From DASSUW01 sp963835525 (GTDB taxonomy: Bacteria; Actinomycetota; Thermoleophilia; Solirubrobacterales; Solirubrobacteraceae), in the NCBI GenBank assembly GCA_963835525.1, contig CAWIFM010000008.1, positions 1,612,001 through 1,676,000 of the forward strand: a DNA stretch of 64,000 nucleotides, in the 5' to 3' direction. A program made the position numbers and the translations under genes. Positions 31,372 to 42,324 of the stretch are shown here, piece by piece. The notes under the pieces were generated by a model. That model was not told the origin of the DNA, made no database searches, and saw only the letters and a list, made by a program, of their open reading frames with translations. The stretch's first letter is position 1. Every line of letters starts with the position of its first letter.

Positions 31372-33650
31372 CTAGCGCATCAAACGCGAGGGCCACCAGA
31401 TCCGGCGGTCCCACATGAAGGTGAGGGCCGGCACGAGGATCGACCGGACGACGAAGGTGTCGAGCAGCACGCCGAAGGCGACGATGAAGCCGATCTCGGT
31501 CAGGAACACGAGCGGCAGCACGGCAAGGGCGCCGAAGGTGCCGGCCAGCACGATGCCCGCCGAGGTGATGACCGCGCCGGTGACGGCCAGGCCGCGCAAC
31601 ATGCCCTCGCGCGTGCCGTGGCGGATCGTCTCCTCCCGCACGCGGGCCATCAGGAAGATGTTGTAGTCGATCCCCAGCGCCACCAGGAACACGAAGCACA
31701 GCAGCGGCAGCGACGGGTCGATGCCCGGGAAGCCGAAGATCTCCTTCGACACGAACATGCCGAACCCGAGCGCGGCCGCGAAGGAGAGGATCACGGTGGC
31801 GACCAGCATCGCCGGGGCGGCCAGCGAGCGCAGCAGCACGGCGAGGATCCCGAACACCACCACGAGCGTGATCGGGATGATCACCCAGTTGTCGCGCGCC
31901 GCCGACTGGCGCAGGTCGTACTCGGCGGCCGTCGGCCCGCCGACCAGCACGTCGTCGCCACCGGCTTCCCCGACCGTGTCGCGCAGGCCCGGCACCTCGT
32001 CGAACGCCTCGGTCGAGTACGGGTCGACGGTGAGCTGGACGTCGACCTTCGTCCCCGGCGGGCCCTCGACCGGCTCGCCGACCGCCGCCACCGCCGGGTC
32101 GTCCTCGAGCGCGGCGACCACCGGCTCGACGTCGGCCGCGTCCGGGATCACCACCGTGGTCGGCACGTTGGCGCCGGCCGGGAAGTGCTGGGCGAGGATC
32201 TCCGAGCCGCGCACCGACTCGACCTCGCCGCGGAACGAGTTCCCGCTGGTGAGCCCGGTGTCGAGCGTGAGCATGCCCGAGGCCAGCACGAGCAGGCCGG
32301 CCGTGGTGATCGCCGTCACGCGCCGCGGGTGCGCGGCCACCCGGTCGCCGACGCGGCGCCAGAAGCCGTGCGTCTCGTCGGTCAGCCGGTGGCGCTCGGC
32401 GAGCGGGCGCTCCATCTTCGGATAGAACGTGCCGACGTCGAGCCGGTAGAAAAGCGGCGCGAAGACGAAGAGGTTCAGGAGGCCGCCGGCGAGGAGCGCG
32501 ACCAGCACGCCGAGGCCGGCGAGCCCGAACGCCGCGGCGAGCCCTGACGCGAGCACCGCGACGAATACCGAGTAGAGGACCCGCCGCACGACGTTCGTGT
32601 GCGGCGGCAGCGGCCCGCCCGGCCCGTCGGGCACGAACGGCCAGAACGCCCGCCGGCCGACGATCACGAGCGCCGCCGGCAGCATCGTGAGCATGAACGT
32701 CATCGCCATGAAGATCCCCATGGCGCCGATCGGGCCGAGGCCGGCCGTGCCGTTGACCTCGGCGAGCACGAGCACGAGCAGCGCCGCCATCACGGTCAGC
32801 CCGGAGAAGATGATCGCCGGGCCGGCCGTGCGCAGCGCGAGCTCCATCGCCTCGTGCTTGGAGTCGTGCCGGCGCAGCTCCTCCCGGTAGCGCGACACCA
32901 GCAGCAGCGCGTAGTCGGTGCCGGCGCCGAACACCAGCACCGGCAGGATGCCGCCGGACTGGCCGTTGATCGTCACGCCCGCCTCGGCCAGCAGGTAGCC
33001 GACCCCGCGCGCCGACGCCTCGGCGAACAGCACCGTGAAGAACGGGATCACCCAGAAGATGGGCGAGCGGTAGATGATGATCAGCAGCAGCAGGACGATC
33101 CCGGCTGCCACGAAGAGCAGCGTGCCGTTGATCTGGCCGAACACCTCGATCGCGTCGGCGCCGTAGCCGGCTGCGCCGGTCACCTCGACCTCGCGTCCGC
33201 CGCCGCGCAGGGCGTGCGCGCGATCGCGGATGTCGGTCACCGAGTCCAGGAAGTCCTCGCCGGTGCCGCCCGTGTCGCGCACCTGGGTGATGACGAGCAG
33301 GGCCTGGCCGTCCTCGGACGGGACCGGGCCCTCGGTGCCGGCGGTGATGATCGGCGGGTCGGTCTTCAGGTCTTGGACCAGCTCGGCGGCGGCCTCACGG
33401 TCCTCGGGTGTCAGTCCGCCGGCGCGCGCGATGACCGTCACCGCGGCCGCAACCTGCCCGTCCGGGAACTGCTCGATCGCCTTCAGCGCCTTGACCGACT
33501 CCGCGTCGCCCGGCAGGAAGGACGTGGACTCGTTCTCCTGCGCGTCCTCGAACTTGCCGGAGGACGGGCTCAGCGCGATCACCACGACCAGCGAGAGCGC
33601 CAGGACGAAGAACTTGGGGATCCGCTGCGCGGGGAGCGTAAGCAGCCGCA

Positions 33651-33651
<1 letters not shown>
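31372..33651 (-). CDS. MMPL/RND-family membrane transporter
   Basis: A 759-residue protein with the duplicated MMPL plan: an N-terminal helix, an extracytoplasmic loop (SGKFEDAQENESTSFLPGDA onward), five helices including VLVFGAGTDYALLLVSRYREE, then a second loop and five helices including LVALGIDYNIFLMARVREE. The GxDYxxFLxxRxRE motifs in each half are the family hallmark. Likely export of lipids or hydrophobic compounds. The GTG start overlaps the stop of the DUF255 gene (TAGTG), so the two are translationally coupled. Confidence 0.92.
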
Positions 33652-35603
<1,952 letters not shown>

Positions 35604-35618
35604 GTAGGTTCCTTTGCC

Positions 35619-36011
35619 ATGTCCCATCATCGCGAAACGGTGACGGCGGACCCCGGCCCGCCTGCGGCAGGGCCCTATTCCCACGCCGTCAAATCCAACG
35701 GGCTCGTGTTCCTCTCGGGCCAGACGCCCGTCGATCCGGCCACCGGCCAATTGGTCGAGGGCTCGATCGGCGACCAGACTCGCCGCTGCCTCGACAACCT
35801 GGCGATCGTGGCCAAGGCCGCTGGCTGCGGGCTGGAAGACGCCGTGCGCGTCGGCATCTACGTCACCGACATCTCGACCTTCAAGGACGTCAACGAGGCC
35901 TACGCCACCTACTTCGGCGACGAGCCTCCGGCGCGCAGCACGATCGGCGTCGCCGCCCTGCCGCTCGGGGCCGAGGTCGAGATCGACATGGTCCTGGCGC
36001 TGCCCGACTGA
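35619..36011 (+). CDS. ridA: RidA family enamine/imine deaminase
   Basis: A 130-residue YjgF/YER057c/UK114-fold protein. PAAGPYSHAVKSNGLVFLSG and the substrate Arg in LEDAVRVGIYVTDISTF, with ARSTIGVAALPLGAEVEIDM at the end, are typical. RidA hydrolyses reactive 2-aminoacrylate and 2-aminocrotonate released by PLP dehydratases. The next gene, overlapping by TGATG, is threonine dehydratase, the main source of those enamines, so the pair forms a generate-and-clear unit. Confidence 0.92.
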   Translation: MSHHRETVTADPGPPAAGPYSHAVKSNGLVFLSGQTPVDPATGQLVEGSIGDQTRRCLDNLAIVAKAAGCGLEDAVRVGIYVTDISTFKDVNEAYATYFGDEPPARSTIGVAALPLGAEVEIDMVLALPD

Positions 36012-37228
36012 TGAGCGAGGTGACCGCTGACGACGTCGCCGCGGCGCGTGGCGCCGTGGAGGCGATCGCGCGGCGGACGCCCGTGCTGTCCACGCGCACG
36101 ATCTCCGAGCGCGCGGGCGGCGTGGTGGCGCTGAAGGCCGAGAACCTCCAGCGCACCGGCTCGTTCAAGATCCGCGGTGTCTCGGCCAAGCTCGCCGCGC
36201 TCGGCGAGGACGGCTGCCGCAACGGCGTGGTCGCCGCCTCGGCCGGCAACCACGCGCAGAGTCTCGCGGCCGGGGCGCAGGCCCGCGGCATCCCGTGCGA
36301 GGTGTTCGTGCCCGACGACGCGCCAATGTCGAAGGTCGAGGCGGCCCGCGGGCAGGGGGCGATCGTCCACATCGGCGGCGGCTCGGTCGACGAGTGCCTC
36401 GAGCTCGCGCACGACCGCGCGCGCGAGGGCGGGCTCGCGTTCGTGCACCCGTTCGACGACCCCGACATCGTGGCCGGGCAGGGCTCGCTCGGGCTCGAGC
36501 TCCTCGAGGATGTGCCCGACCTGGCCAAGGTGATCGTGCCGGTCGGCGGCGGCGGCCTGTGCTCGGGCGTGGCGCTCGCCGTCAAGGCGGCGCGGCCGGA
36601 GGTCGAGGTGATCGGCGTGCAGGCTGCGGCCTGCTCGCCCTACCCCGAGTCGCTGCGGCGCGGCGAGCCGGTGCCGGCCAGCTCGGCGCTCACGATCGCC
36701 GACGGCATCGCCGTCAAGCGGCCCGGCGACCTCACGCTCGGGCTGCTCGCCCGCTACGCGGACGGCATCGTGGTCGTCGACGAAGACCCGGTGGCCGAGG
36801 CCATGGTCGTGCTGATGGAGCGCTGCAAGCTGGTCGTCGAGGGAGCCGGCGCGGTTGGCGTGGCGGCGCTGCTGGGCGGCCAGGTGAAGGCCGCCGAGCA
36901 GGGCACGACCGTCGCCGTGCTGTCGGGCGGCAACGTGGACCCGGGGCTGCTGGCCGCGGTCGCCCGCCGCCACGAGAGCCAGGCCGGCCGCCGGCAGGTG
37001 ATGATCACGCGCGTGCCCGACCGCCCCGGCAACCTCGCCCAGCTGCTCGCGCGGGTGGCCGAGACCGGCGCCAACATCGTCGATGTCTCGCACGTGCGGG
37101 AGGGGCTTGAGCTGCACGTGCGCGAGACGGCCATCGAGCTCGTGATCGAGACGCGTGGCCACGACCATGCGGAGGACGTTGTTGCCGCTCTCAACAAAGC
37201 CGGCTATCAGACGCGCGTGTTGCACTAG
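36011..37228 (+). CDS. ilvA: Threonine dehydratase with ACT domain
   Basis: A 405-residue PLP fold-type II enzyme deaminating threonine (or serine) to 2-oxobutyrate. ENLQRTGSFKIRGVSAKL holds the PLP Lys, SAGNHAQSLAAGA the substrate loop, and VPVGGGGLCSGVALAV the phosphate-binding glycines. The C-terminal ~75 residues (MITRVPDRPGNLAQLLARVA onward) are a single ACT-like domain, as in the short biosynthetic/catabolic form. The call does not distinguish IlvA from TdcB-like use. It follows ridA with a TGATG overlap. Confidence 0.92.
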   Translation: MSEVTADDVAAARGAVEAIARRTPVLSTRTISERAGGVVALKAENLQRTGSFKIRGVSAKLAALGEDGCRNGVVAASAGNHAQSLAAGAQARGIPCEVFVPDDAPMSKVEAARGQGAIVHIGGGSVDECLELAHDRAREGGLAFVHPFDDPDIVAGQGSLGLELLEDVPDLAKVIVPVGGGGLCSGVALAVKAARPEVEVIGVQAAACSPYPESLRRGEPVPASSALTIADGIAVKRPGDLTLGLLARYADGIVVVDEDPVAEAMVVLMERCKLVVEGAGAVGVAALLGGQVKAAEQGTTVAVLSGGNVDPGLLAAVARRHESQAGRRQVMITRVPDRPGNLAQLLARVAETGANIVDVSHVREGLELHVRETAIELVIETRGHDHAEDVVAALNKAGYQTRVLH

Positions 37229-37251
37229 GGTCTGACGGGCACGCCCTGGTT

Positions 37252-37767
37252 ATGCGTCGCCGAATCCTCATCCTCGTGGCAGCCCTCACGATGTCCTTCA
37301 CGGGCATCGCCTACGCGACTCCGAAGGACGACTGGCCGAACATCAACGGCGAGCTGGAGATCAACTCGGACGATCTCGACATGACGATCGAGGGCGGGCC
37401 GAAGAACGACGAGCTGCTCGGCGGCCACGGCGACGACGTCATCTACGGCCGCCGCAAGCACGACGTCATCTGGGGCGACCACAAGGCGACGGGCAACACC
37501 AAGCGCCAGACCGACACGATCTACGGCGGCCCGGGCAAGGACTGGATCTACGCCAGCCACGGCAAGAACGTCATCGACGGCGGCGCCGGCGACGACACGA
37601 TCCGCGTCTGGTTCGGCCGCGGACGGGTCGACTGCGGCTCCGGCAACGACGACATCCTCTACGTCAGCAAGACCCAGAACAAGAAGGTCAAGCGCAAGAA
37701 CTGCGAGCGCGTGCTCCACAAGAGCGCGAAGGACGCAGTGAACGACCGCAACGGCCTCTACGACTGA
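37252..37767 (+). CDS. Secreted RTX-like calcium-binding repeat protein
   Basis: A 171-residue protein with a signal peptide (ILILVAALTMSFTGIAYA) and degenerate hemolysin-type nonapeptides: GGPKNDELLGGHGDDVIYG, GGPGKDWIYA and DGGAGDDTIRV, ending with a Cys pair (VDCGSGNDDI, KNCERV) that may form a disulfide. Such repeats bind Ca2+ as a parallel beta-roll outside the cell. No T1SS genes are nearby, and the N-terminal signal suggests Sec export. It lies 23 nt after ilvA. Confidence 0.82.
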   Translation: MRRRILILVAALTMSFTGIAYATPKDDWPNINGELEINSDDLDMTIEGGPKNDELLGGHGDDVIYGRRKHDVIWGDHKATGNTKRQTDTIYGGPGKDWIYASHGKNVIDGGAGDDTIRVWFGRGRVDCGSGNDDILYVSKTQNKKVKRKNCERVLHKSAKDAVNDRNGLYD

Positions 37768-37826
37768 GCGACTGCAAACGTTTGGCATGACCTCCCGGCG
37801 GGGAAGCGGCCCCACGGGGGAGCCGT

Positions 37827-38159
37827 TTGATCCACCTGACGTTGCAAGCTCGTTCGGAGCTCAGAGGGGACGAGGCCCTGGTATTCGACTGGAACCGGGT
37901 GGCGATCTGCTGCGCCGTCGCGGGCGAGGTGTCTCTGCGGCGGGCGCCACGCCACACCTTGGAGGGCAACGGTTCGTACCGACCGCTCCCGAGCGAGCAG
38001 GGGACGCGCGTCTACGCGCACCGCATGGCGGTGCCGCACCTGGCGCGCCGTGACGTGACCATCGACTGCCGGCGCACCATGGGAATGCGCCGGTTCCGAT
38101 CCGACCTGCCGCCCGACTTCGGCCTGCGCGCCGTGTTCGGCCGGGCAGAGACTTCATAG
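37827..38159 (+). CDS. Hypothetical protein preceding cstA
   Basis: A 110-residue frame starting at TTG 37827 with GGGGGAG 5 nt upstream. It reads MIHLTLQARSELRGDEALVF, then DWNRVAICCAVAGEVSLRRA, and ends PPDFGLRAVFGRAETS. No domain, signal peptide or membrane segment is recognised. It stops 11 nt before cstA. Codon composition is unremarkable; the Shine-Dalgarno and tight spacing support it. Confidence 0.5.
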   Translation: MIHLTLQARSELRGDEALVFDWNRVAICCAVAGEVSLRRAPRHTLEGNGSYRPLPSEQGTRVYAHRMAVPHLARRDVTIDCRRTMGMRRFRSDLPPDFGLRAVFGRAETS

Positions 38160-38170
38160 GGGAGGCAACC

Positions 38171-40354
38171 GTGAGGACCAAGTCGCGCGCGCGCTCGATC
38201 ATCATCTGGACGACGGTCGCGATCATCGGAGCCGTGGCGTGGGGCGTCATCGCCCTCGTCCGCGACGAGCAGATCTCGGCCGCCTGGCTGATCGCGGCGG
38301 CCCTCGGCTCCTACGCGATCGCGTACCGCTTCTATGCGCGCTTCATCACCAAGAAGGTGCTGGGCGTCGACAACAAGCGGGCGACGCCGGCCGAGCGGCT
38401 CGACAACGACATGGACTTCCAGCCGACGGACCGGCGCGTCCTGTTCGGCCACCACTTCGCCGCCATCGCCGGCGCCGGGCCCTTGGTGGGCCCGGTTCTC
38501 GCGGCCCAGATGGGCTACCTGCCGGGCACGCTGTGGATCGTCGTCGGCGTCATCTTCGCCGGCGCCGTCCAGGACATGGTGATCCTGTTCTTCTCCATGC
38601 GCCGGGACGGCAAGAGCCTCGGCCAGATGGCGCGTGACGAGATCGGCCCGGTCGGCGGCATCGCCGCCCTGATCGCGGTCTTCTCGATCATGATCATCCT
38701 GCTCGCCGTGCTGGCGCTGGTCGTGGTCAACGCGCTGGCGCAGTCGCCGTGGGCGACGTTCTCGCTCGCGATGACGATCCCGATCGCGATCCTCATGGGC
38801 TTCTACCTGCGCGTGCTGCGGCCCGGCCGGGTGATGGAGGTCACCGCGATCGGCGTGACGCTGCTGCTGCTGGCGATCGTCGCCGGCCGCTGGGTGGCGG
38901 AGTCCTCGCTGGCCGACACGTTCACGCTGTCGCCGGAGGCGCTCACGATCTGGCTGATGGCCTACGGCTTCTTCGCGTCGGTGCTGCCGGTGTGGATGCT
39001 GCTCACGCCGCGCGACTACCTGTCGACCTTCATGAAGATCGGCACCATCGCGCTGCTGGCGGTCGGCATCCTCGTGACGCTGCCGGTGATGCAGAACGAG
39101 GCGGTCACGCCGTTCGCCTCCAACGGCGAAGGTCCGGTCTTCGCCGGGTCCCTGTTCCCGTTCGTGTTCATCATCATCGCCTGCGGCGCGCTGTCGGGCT
39201 TCCACGCGCTCATCGCCTCGGGCACGACGCCGAAGATGATCGAGAAGGAGACGCAGGTCCGCACGATCGGCTACGGCGCCATGCTGATGGAGTCGTTCGT
39301 GGCGGTGATGGCGATCATCGCCGCCTCGATCATCGATCCGGGCCTCTACTACGCGATGAACGCGCCGGCCGCGGTGGTCGGCGACTCGGTCCAGAGCGCC
39401 TCGCAGGCCGTCAACGGACTCGGCTTCGCGATCAGCCCAGGTGAGCTCCAGTCCGCCGCGAGCGCGGTCGAGGAGGAGACGCTCGTGGCGCGTACGGGCG
39501 GCGCCCCGACGCTGGCCATCGGCATGTCGGAGATCTTCGCCGGCGCGACCGGTCAGGGGTTGAAAGCGTTCTGGTACCACTTCGCGATCATGTTCGAGGC
39601 CCTGTTCATCCTCACAACGGTGGACGCGGGCACGCGGGTCGGGCGCTTCATGCTCCAGGACACGCTCGGGAACATCTGGAAGCCGATCGGGCGTGTGAGC
39701 TGGCTGCCCGGCCTGTGGGCGACGAGCGCGGTCGTCGTCGGCGCCTGGGGCTACTTCCTCTACACCGGCGTGACGAACCCGCTCGGCGGGATCAACCAGC
39801 TGTTCCCTCTGTTCGGCATCGCGAACCAGCTGCTCGCCGCGGTGGCGCTGACGGTGGCGACGACGCTGATCATCAAGGCGGGCAAGCTGAAGTGGGCGTG
39901 GGTGACGGCCGTCCCGCTGGCGTGGGACGCGGCCGTGACACTGACCGCGAGCTACCAGAAGGTGTTCTCGGACGACCCGAAGATCGGCTTCTTCGCCCAG
40001 CGCGACACCTTCATGGAGGCACGCGACGCCGGCGAGGTGCTGCCGCCCGCGAAGAGCATGGGCGACATGAACGAGGTCATCACGAACTCGACCGTCGATG
40101 GCGTGTTGGCAGCCCTGTTCGCTGCGATGATCATCATCGTGATCCTCGACGCCTCCCGCGTGTGGTTCAAGGCCATTCGCGCCCGCGAGCCGCTGCCCAC
40201 GACCGAGGCGCCGTACGTCGAGTCGAAGCTCTTCGCCCCGTCCGGCCTGTTCCCGACGGCCGACGAGCGCGCCGTGTTCGCGGGGGCGAACGGCGGCCAG
40301 ACCCGCTTCGAGCGCGAGGAGCGCGAGACCACCCGTACCGGAGGTGAGCCATGA
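38171..40354 (+). CDS. cstA: Carbon starvation protein A (pyruvate/peptide transporter)
   Basis: A 727-residue polytopic protein of the CstA/BtsT family, whose members import pyruvate or peptides under nutrient limitation. Hallmarks are HHFAAIAGAGPLVGPVLAAQ in the second helix pair, GVIFAGAVQDMVILFFSMRR, FIIIACGALSGFHALIASGT, and LFILTTVDAGTRVGRFMLQD, with about 16 hydrophobic segments and a long soluble C-terminal tail. It starts at GTG with AGGGGAGG 6 nt upstream. It overlaps the YbdD/DUF466 gene by ATGA, the usual arrangement. Confidence 0.96.
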   Translation: MRTKSRARSIIIWTTVAIIGAVAWGVIALVRDEQISAAWLIAAALGSYAIAYRFYARFITKKVLGVDNKRATPAERLDNDMDFQPTDRRVLFGHHFAAIAGAGPLVGPVLAAQMGYLPGTLWIVVGVIFAGAVQDMVILFFSMRRDGKSLGQMARDEIGPVGGIAALIAVFSIMIILLAVLALVVVNALAQSPWATFSLAMTIPIAILMGFYLRVLRPGRVMEVTAIGVTLLLLAIVAGRWVAESSLADTFTLSPEALTIWLMAYGFFASVLPVWMLLTPRDYLSTFMKIGTIALLAVGILVTLPVMQNEAVTPFASNGEGPVFAGSLFPFVFIIIACGALSGFHALIASGTTPKMIEKETQVRTIGYGAMLMESFVAVMAIIAASIIDPGLYYAMNAPAAVVGDSVQSASQAVNGLGFAISPGELQSAASAVEEETLVARTGGAPTLAIGMSEIFAGATGQGLKAFWYHFAIMFEALFILTTVDAGTRVGRFMLQDTLGNIWKPIGRVSWLPGLWATSAVVVGAWGYFLYTGVTNPLGGINQLFPLFGIANQLLAAVALTVATTLIIKAGKLKWAWVTAVPLAWDAAVTLTASYQKVFSDDPKIGFFAQRDTFMEARDAGEVLPPAKSMGDMNEVITNSTVDGVLAALFAAMIIIVILDASRVWFKAIRAREPLPTTEAPYVESKLFAPSGLFPTADERAVFAGANGGQTRFEREERETTRTGGEP

Positions 40355-40539
40355 CGGTGAAGCAGGCGTTCGCCGGCGTGCGCTGGTACCTACGCGAGGT
40401 CTCGGGCGAGTCGGCGTACGACCGCTACGTCGACCACATGCGGCGCGACCATCCGTTGCAGATGGTGATGTCGCGCCGCGACTTCGAGCGCTGGCGGCAG
40501 GATCAGCGCGAGGAGCGCCCTCGCGCGCGCTGCTGCTGA
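40351..40539 (+). CDS. YbdD/YjiX (DUF466) small protein
   Basis: A 62-residue protein with the family pattern GVRWYLREVSGESAYDRYVD, then HMRRDHPLQMVMSRRDFERW, ending RCC. It almost always accompanies cstA/btsT and is thought to assist the transporter. It overlaps the cstA stop. Confidence 0.92.
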   Translation: MTVKQAFAGVRWYLREVSGESAYDRYVDHMRRDHPLQMVMSRRDFERWRQDQREERPRARCC

Positions 40540-41036
40540 GGGTTCGTTCGTCGTTTTCAGCGTTCGTTGGGTCGGTCCCGGGAGGCCACGCCGCGGCCGC
40601 CCACGGACACGCCCATCGTTGGGCGTGTGCTCTGTGGCAGGCCTCATGAGGGCGGCACAGACAGCAGGCTAGGACGTCTGCTCTGTGAAGGGACGCGATC
40701 GGAATACCGAGCCCGGGTGATCGCCCGTGTTGTCCGCCGGCGTTCGCGTCCCGGGCTCTGATTCAACGATCGCTGCTTAGGCTTCTAGGGCGCCGCCCAC
40801 GCGCGGCGACGCCACAGTTTCGATCCGGGTCCGGCAACTCGGCTCCATCGCAGTGCCCCCAGTCGTGATGGAGGTCCTCAACCTCGACCGCCACCTTCGG
40901 TCACCTGTTGCGCTCTTACGCGTAAACGACAGCGACAGACCGCACGTTCCCGCGGGAACGTCCGCCGGTGCGTCTCGTCCAACGCGACAGTCCGAGGCGG
41001 CCAGCCCGCGCTTTCGCGTCTGCCGCAAGGCGACGC
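40540..41036. other. Intergenic stretch with three symmetric elements
   Basis: No gene is supported in these ~500 bases. There is a perfect 9-bp stem with TCGT loop at 40607-40628 (ACACGCCCA/TGGGCGTGT, no T-tract). Two competing long-range pairings follow, GAGCCCGGG (40709-40717) with CCCGGGCTC (40750-40758) and GGGACGCGA (40690-40698) with TCGCGTCCC (40744-40752); because they share bases at 40750-40752 they cannot form together. An 18-bp perfect palindrome lies at 40944-40961. Frames of 74-83 codons here lack protein-like features. Confidence 0.5.
40944..40961. promoter_or_regulatory. Perfect 18-bp palindrome
   Basis: ACGTTCCCGCGGGAACGT is fully self-complementary with no spacer. It is operator-like, but there is no adjacent start codon: the gene on either side ends or begins more than 75 bp away. 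A binding protein is not suggested by the neighbours. Confidence 0.35.
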
Positions 41037-41440
41037 TCAGAGGACGTCCGTGTCTCGAAGTTCGACGCGCTCGTTGAGCAGCGCGTCGAGTAGCTGATCT
41101 GGCGTGCGGCCCAGCTCCCCGACAAGGTCGTCGTACGTGCCGAAGAACCTTCCATCCTCAGCAAGCCAGACGAGCAGATGCTCGCTATATGCAGCACCGA
41201 CCGGAGACAGACGCGCGCGAGTACGTTCGTTGTAGCGAGTCATCCACTCAGCGTCTGCCACGGCCGCCCAGCAGGCGTCGAGCATCAAGCCGTCGTATTC
41301 GGTCAGGAAGGCTGCGAGGTCCGACCAGAAGGCGAATCCTCCAGCAATCCTCGTTCCTGCTCGGTAGTTGAGACCCGGCGATCCGGCTTCCATCCCGCGT
41401 CTTCCAAGATCTTCAACCTCGCCTGCTCGTCCACGGGCAC
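41037..41440 (-). pseudogene. SUKH-3-like immunity protein, frameshifted
   Basis: The downstream frame gives GFAFWSDLAAFLTEYDGLML, then SPVGAAYSEHLLVWLAEDGR and LGRTPDQLLDALLNERVE, matching the SUKH-3 pattern of toxin-immunity proteins. The missing N terminus is found in another frame just upstream: EQARLKILEDAGWKPDRRVS, the typical AGW-pxR opening. The frames join near 41339, where one base appears to be missing. GTG at 41434 or 41440 would be the start. No toxin gene adjoins it. Either an orphan immunity gene in decay or a sequencing error. Confidence 0.62.
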
Positions 41441-41526
41441 AAGGTCTTGCGCGGCTCCTCCGCAGCGCTGATGGATCTCTCGGCGCTATCGCTCTTGCCT
41501 AAACGCAGCACTCCGACTGATCGGCT

Positions 41527-41964
41527 TCACACGTAGTACCCGTCGATCGGAACGCGGGCCTCGTCGAACAGGGCCGGGCCCTCGTAGGCGACCGGTGCCG
41601 CATCGGGGCTGACGGCGCCGGGCGGCCTGAGCTCCGCGAGCTGTTCGCCGGAGAGCGCGAAGACCACGCGCCCGAGGCCGGAGCGCGCGATCGCGCCCGA
41701 GCACATCGGGCACGGTTGGCAGCTGGTGTACATCGTCGTCTCCCGCGCGGTGGCGGCGTCGAGGTGGCGAGCCGCCCAGAGCGCCAGCTTGAGCTCGGGA
41801 TGGGCCGTGATGTCCCGCGCGGTGACGACGGTGTTGCGGTCCTCGGCGAGCACGTCGGCCGCAGGTCCCACCAGCAGCGATCCGAACGGCATGTCGCCGG
41901 CGGCGCGCGCCTCCGCCGCCAGCTCGACGGCTCGGCGCAGGTGGCGTTCGTCGGCCTCGGTCAT
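41527..41964 (-). CDS. Nucleoside/tRNA-type deaminase (cytidine deaminase-like fold)
   Basis: A 145-residue zinc deaminase. ITAHPELKLALWAARHL supplies the zinc His and catalytic Glu (HPE variant of HAE), and MYTSCQPCPMCSGAIARSGL gives the PCxxC zinc ligands. The ATG at 41964 has GGAGG upstream; the longer frame to 42015 adds unrelated residues. Similar proteins include guanine deaminase and general nucleoside deaminases; TadA is less likely because the C-terminal region differs and the protein stands alone. Confidence 0.85.
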   Translation of the reverse strand: MTEADERHLRRAVELAAEARAAGDMPFGSLLVGPAADVLAEDRNTVVTARDITAHPELKLALWAARHLDAATARETTMYTSCQPCPMCSGAIARSGLGRVVFALSGEQLAELRPPGAVSPDAAPVAYEGPALFDEARVPIDGYYV

Positions 41965-42066
41965 CGGTGTCCTCCCTCGCGTTCTTTCGGCGTTTGCTGG
42001 GGTCGGCCCGCCCACCGGCAGTATCGGCCGTCCGTGAGCTGTAGGTACCGAGCACGTTGTTCAGTC

Positions 42067-42133
42067 GGCGAACTGCGGCTGGGTGGGGAGGCTGGGGAGC
42101 CGGCCGCCCGGCGGTTTTCGGCGTCTGATCCTG
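42067..42133 (+). repeat. Dispersed structured repeat, copy B
   Basis: GGCGAAC, then TGCGGCTGGGTGGGGA, CTGGGGAGCCGG, CGGTTTTCGGCGTC and TCCTG. It has the same block order as copy A at 27866 and faces copy C at 42201-42270. A short hairpin (TCCTG-gatagg-CAGGA) follows at 42129-42144. Confidence 0.6.
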
Positions 42134-42165
42134 GATAGGCAGGATTCGTTGCGGTTTTCGGCGTA

Positions 42166-42208
42166 GCGTCCTGGCTAAGGGTCGTCAGACGACCGCAGGG
42201 CAGGACGC
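42166..42208. other. Nested stem-loop between repeat copies B and C
   Basis: GCGTCCTG (42166-42173) pairs with CAGGACGC (42201-42208). Inside it GTCGT-CAG-ACGAC (42181-42193) forms a second hairpin. Together with copies B and C this makes a ~200-bp, largely inverted, non-coding structure between the deaminase and cupin genes. Confidence 0.5.
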
Positions 42209-42270
42209 TTCGAGGAACCGCTCTCGCCGGCCTCCCCAGTTCCCCTACCCAGCCGCCGTTGACGTTCGCC
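42201..42270 (-). repeat. Dispersed structured repeat, copy C
   Basis: Read on the minus strand: GGCGAACGTCAAC, GGCGGCTGGGTAGGGGAAC, TGGGGAGGCCGGCGAGAGCG, GGTTCCTCGAAGCGTCCTG. It matches copies A and B block for block and lies inverted relative to B, so 42067-42270 has imperfect terminal inverted repeats of about 40 bp. Confidence 0.6.
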
Positions 42271-42324
42271 CGTCGGGCACGGCGGCCGGAGGAACCACGT
42301 GCTCAGCCGGTGTGATCACCCGCG

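Noticed and set aside
42067..42270. CRISPR array or tRNA-like element
   Set aside because: There are only two inverted copies, no regular spacers and no cas genes, and the fold lacks tRNA features.
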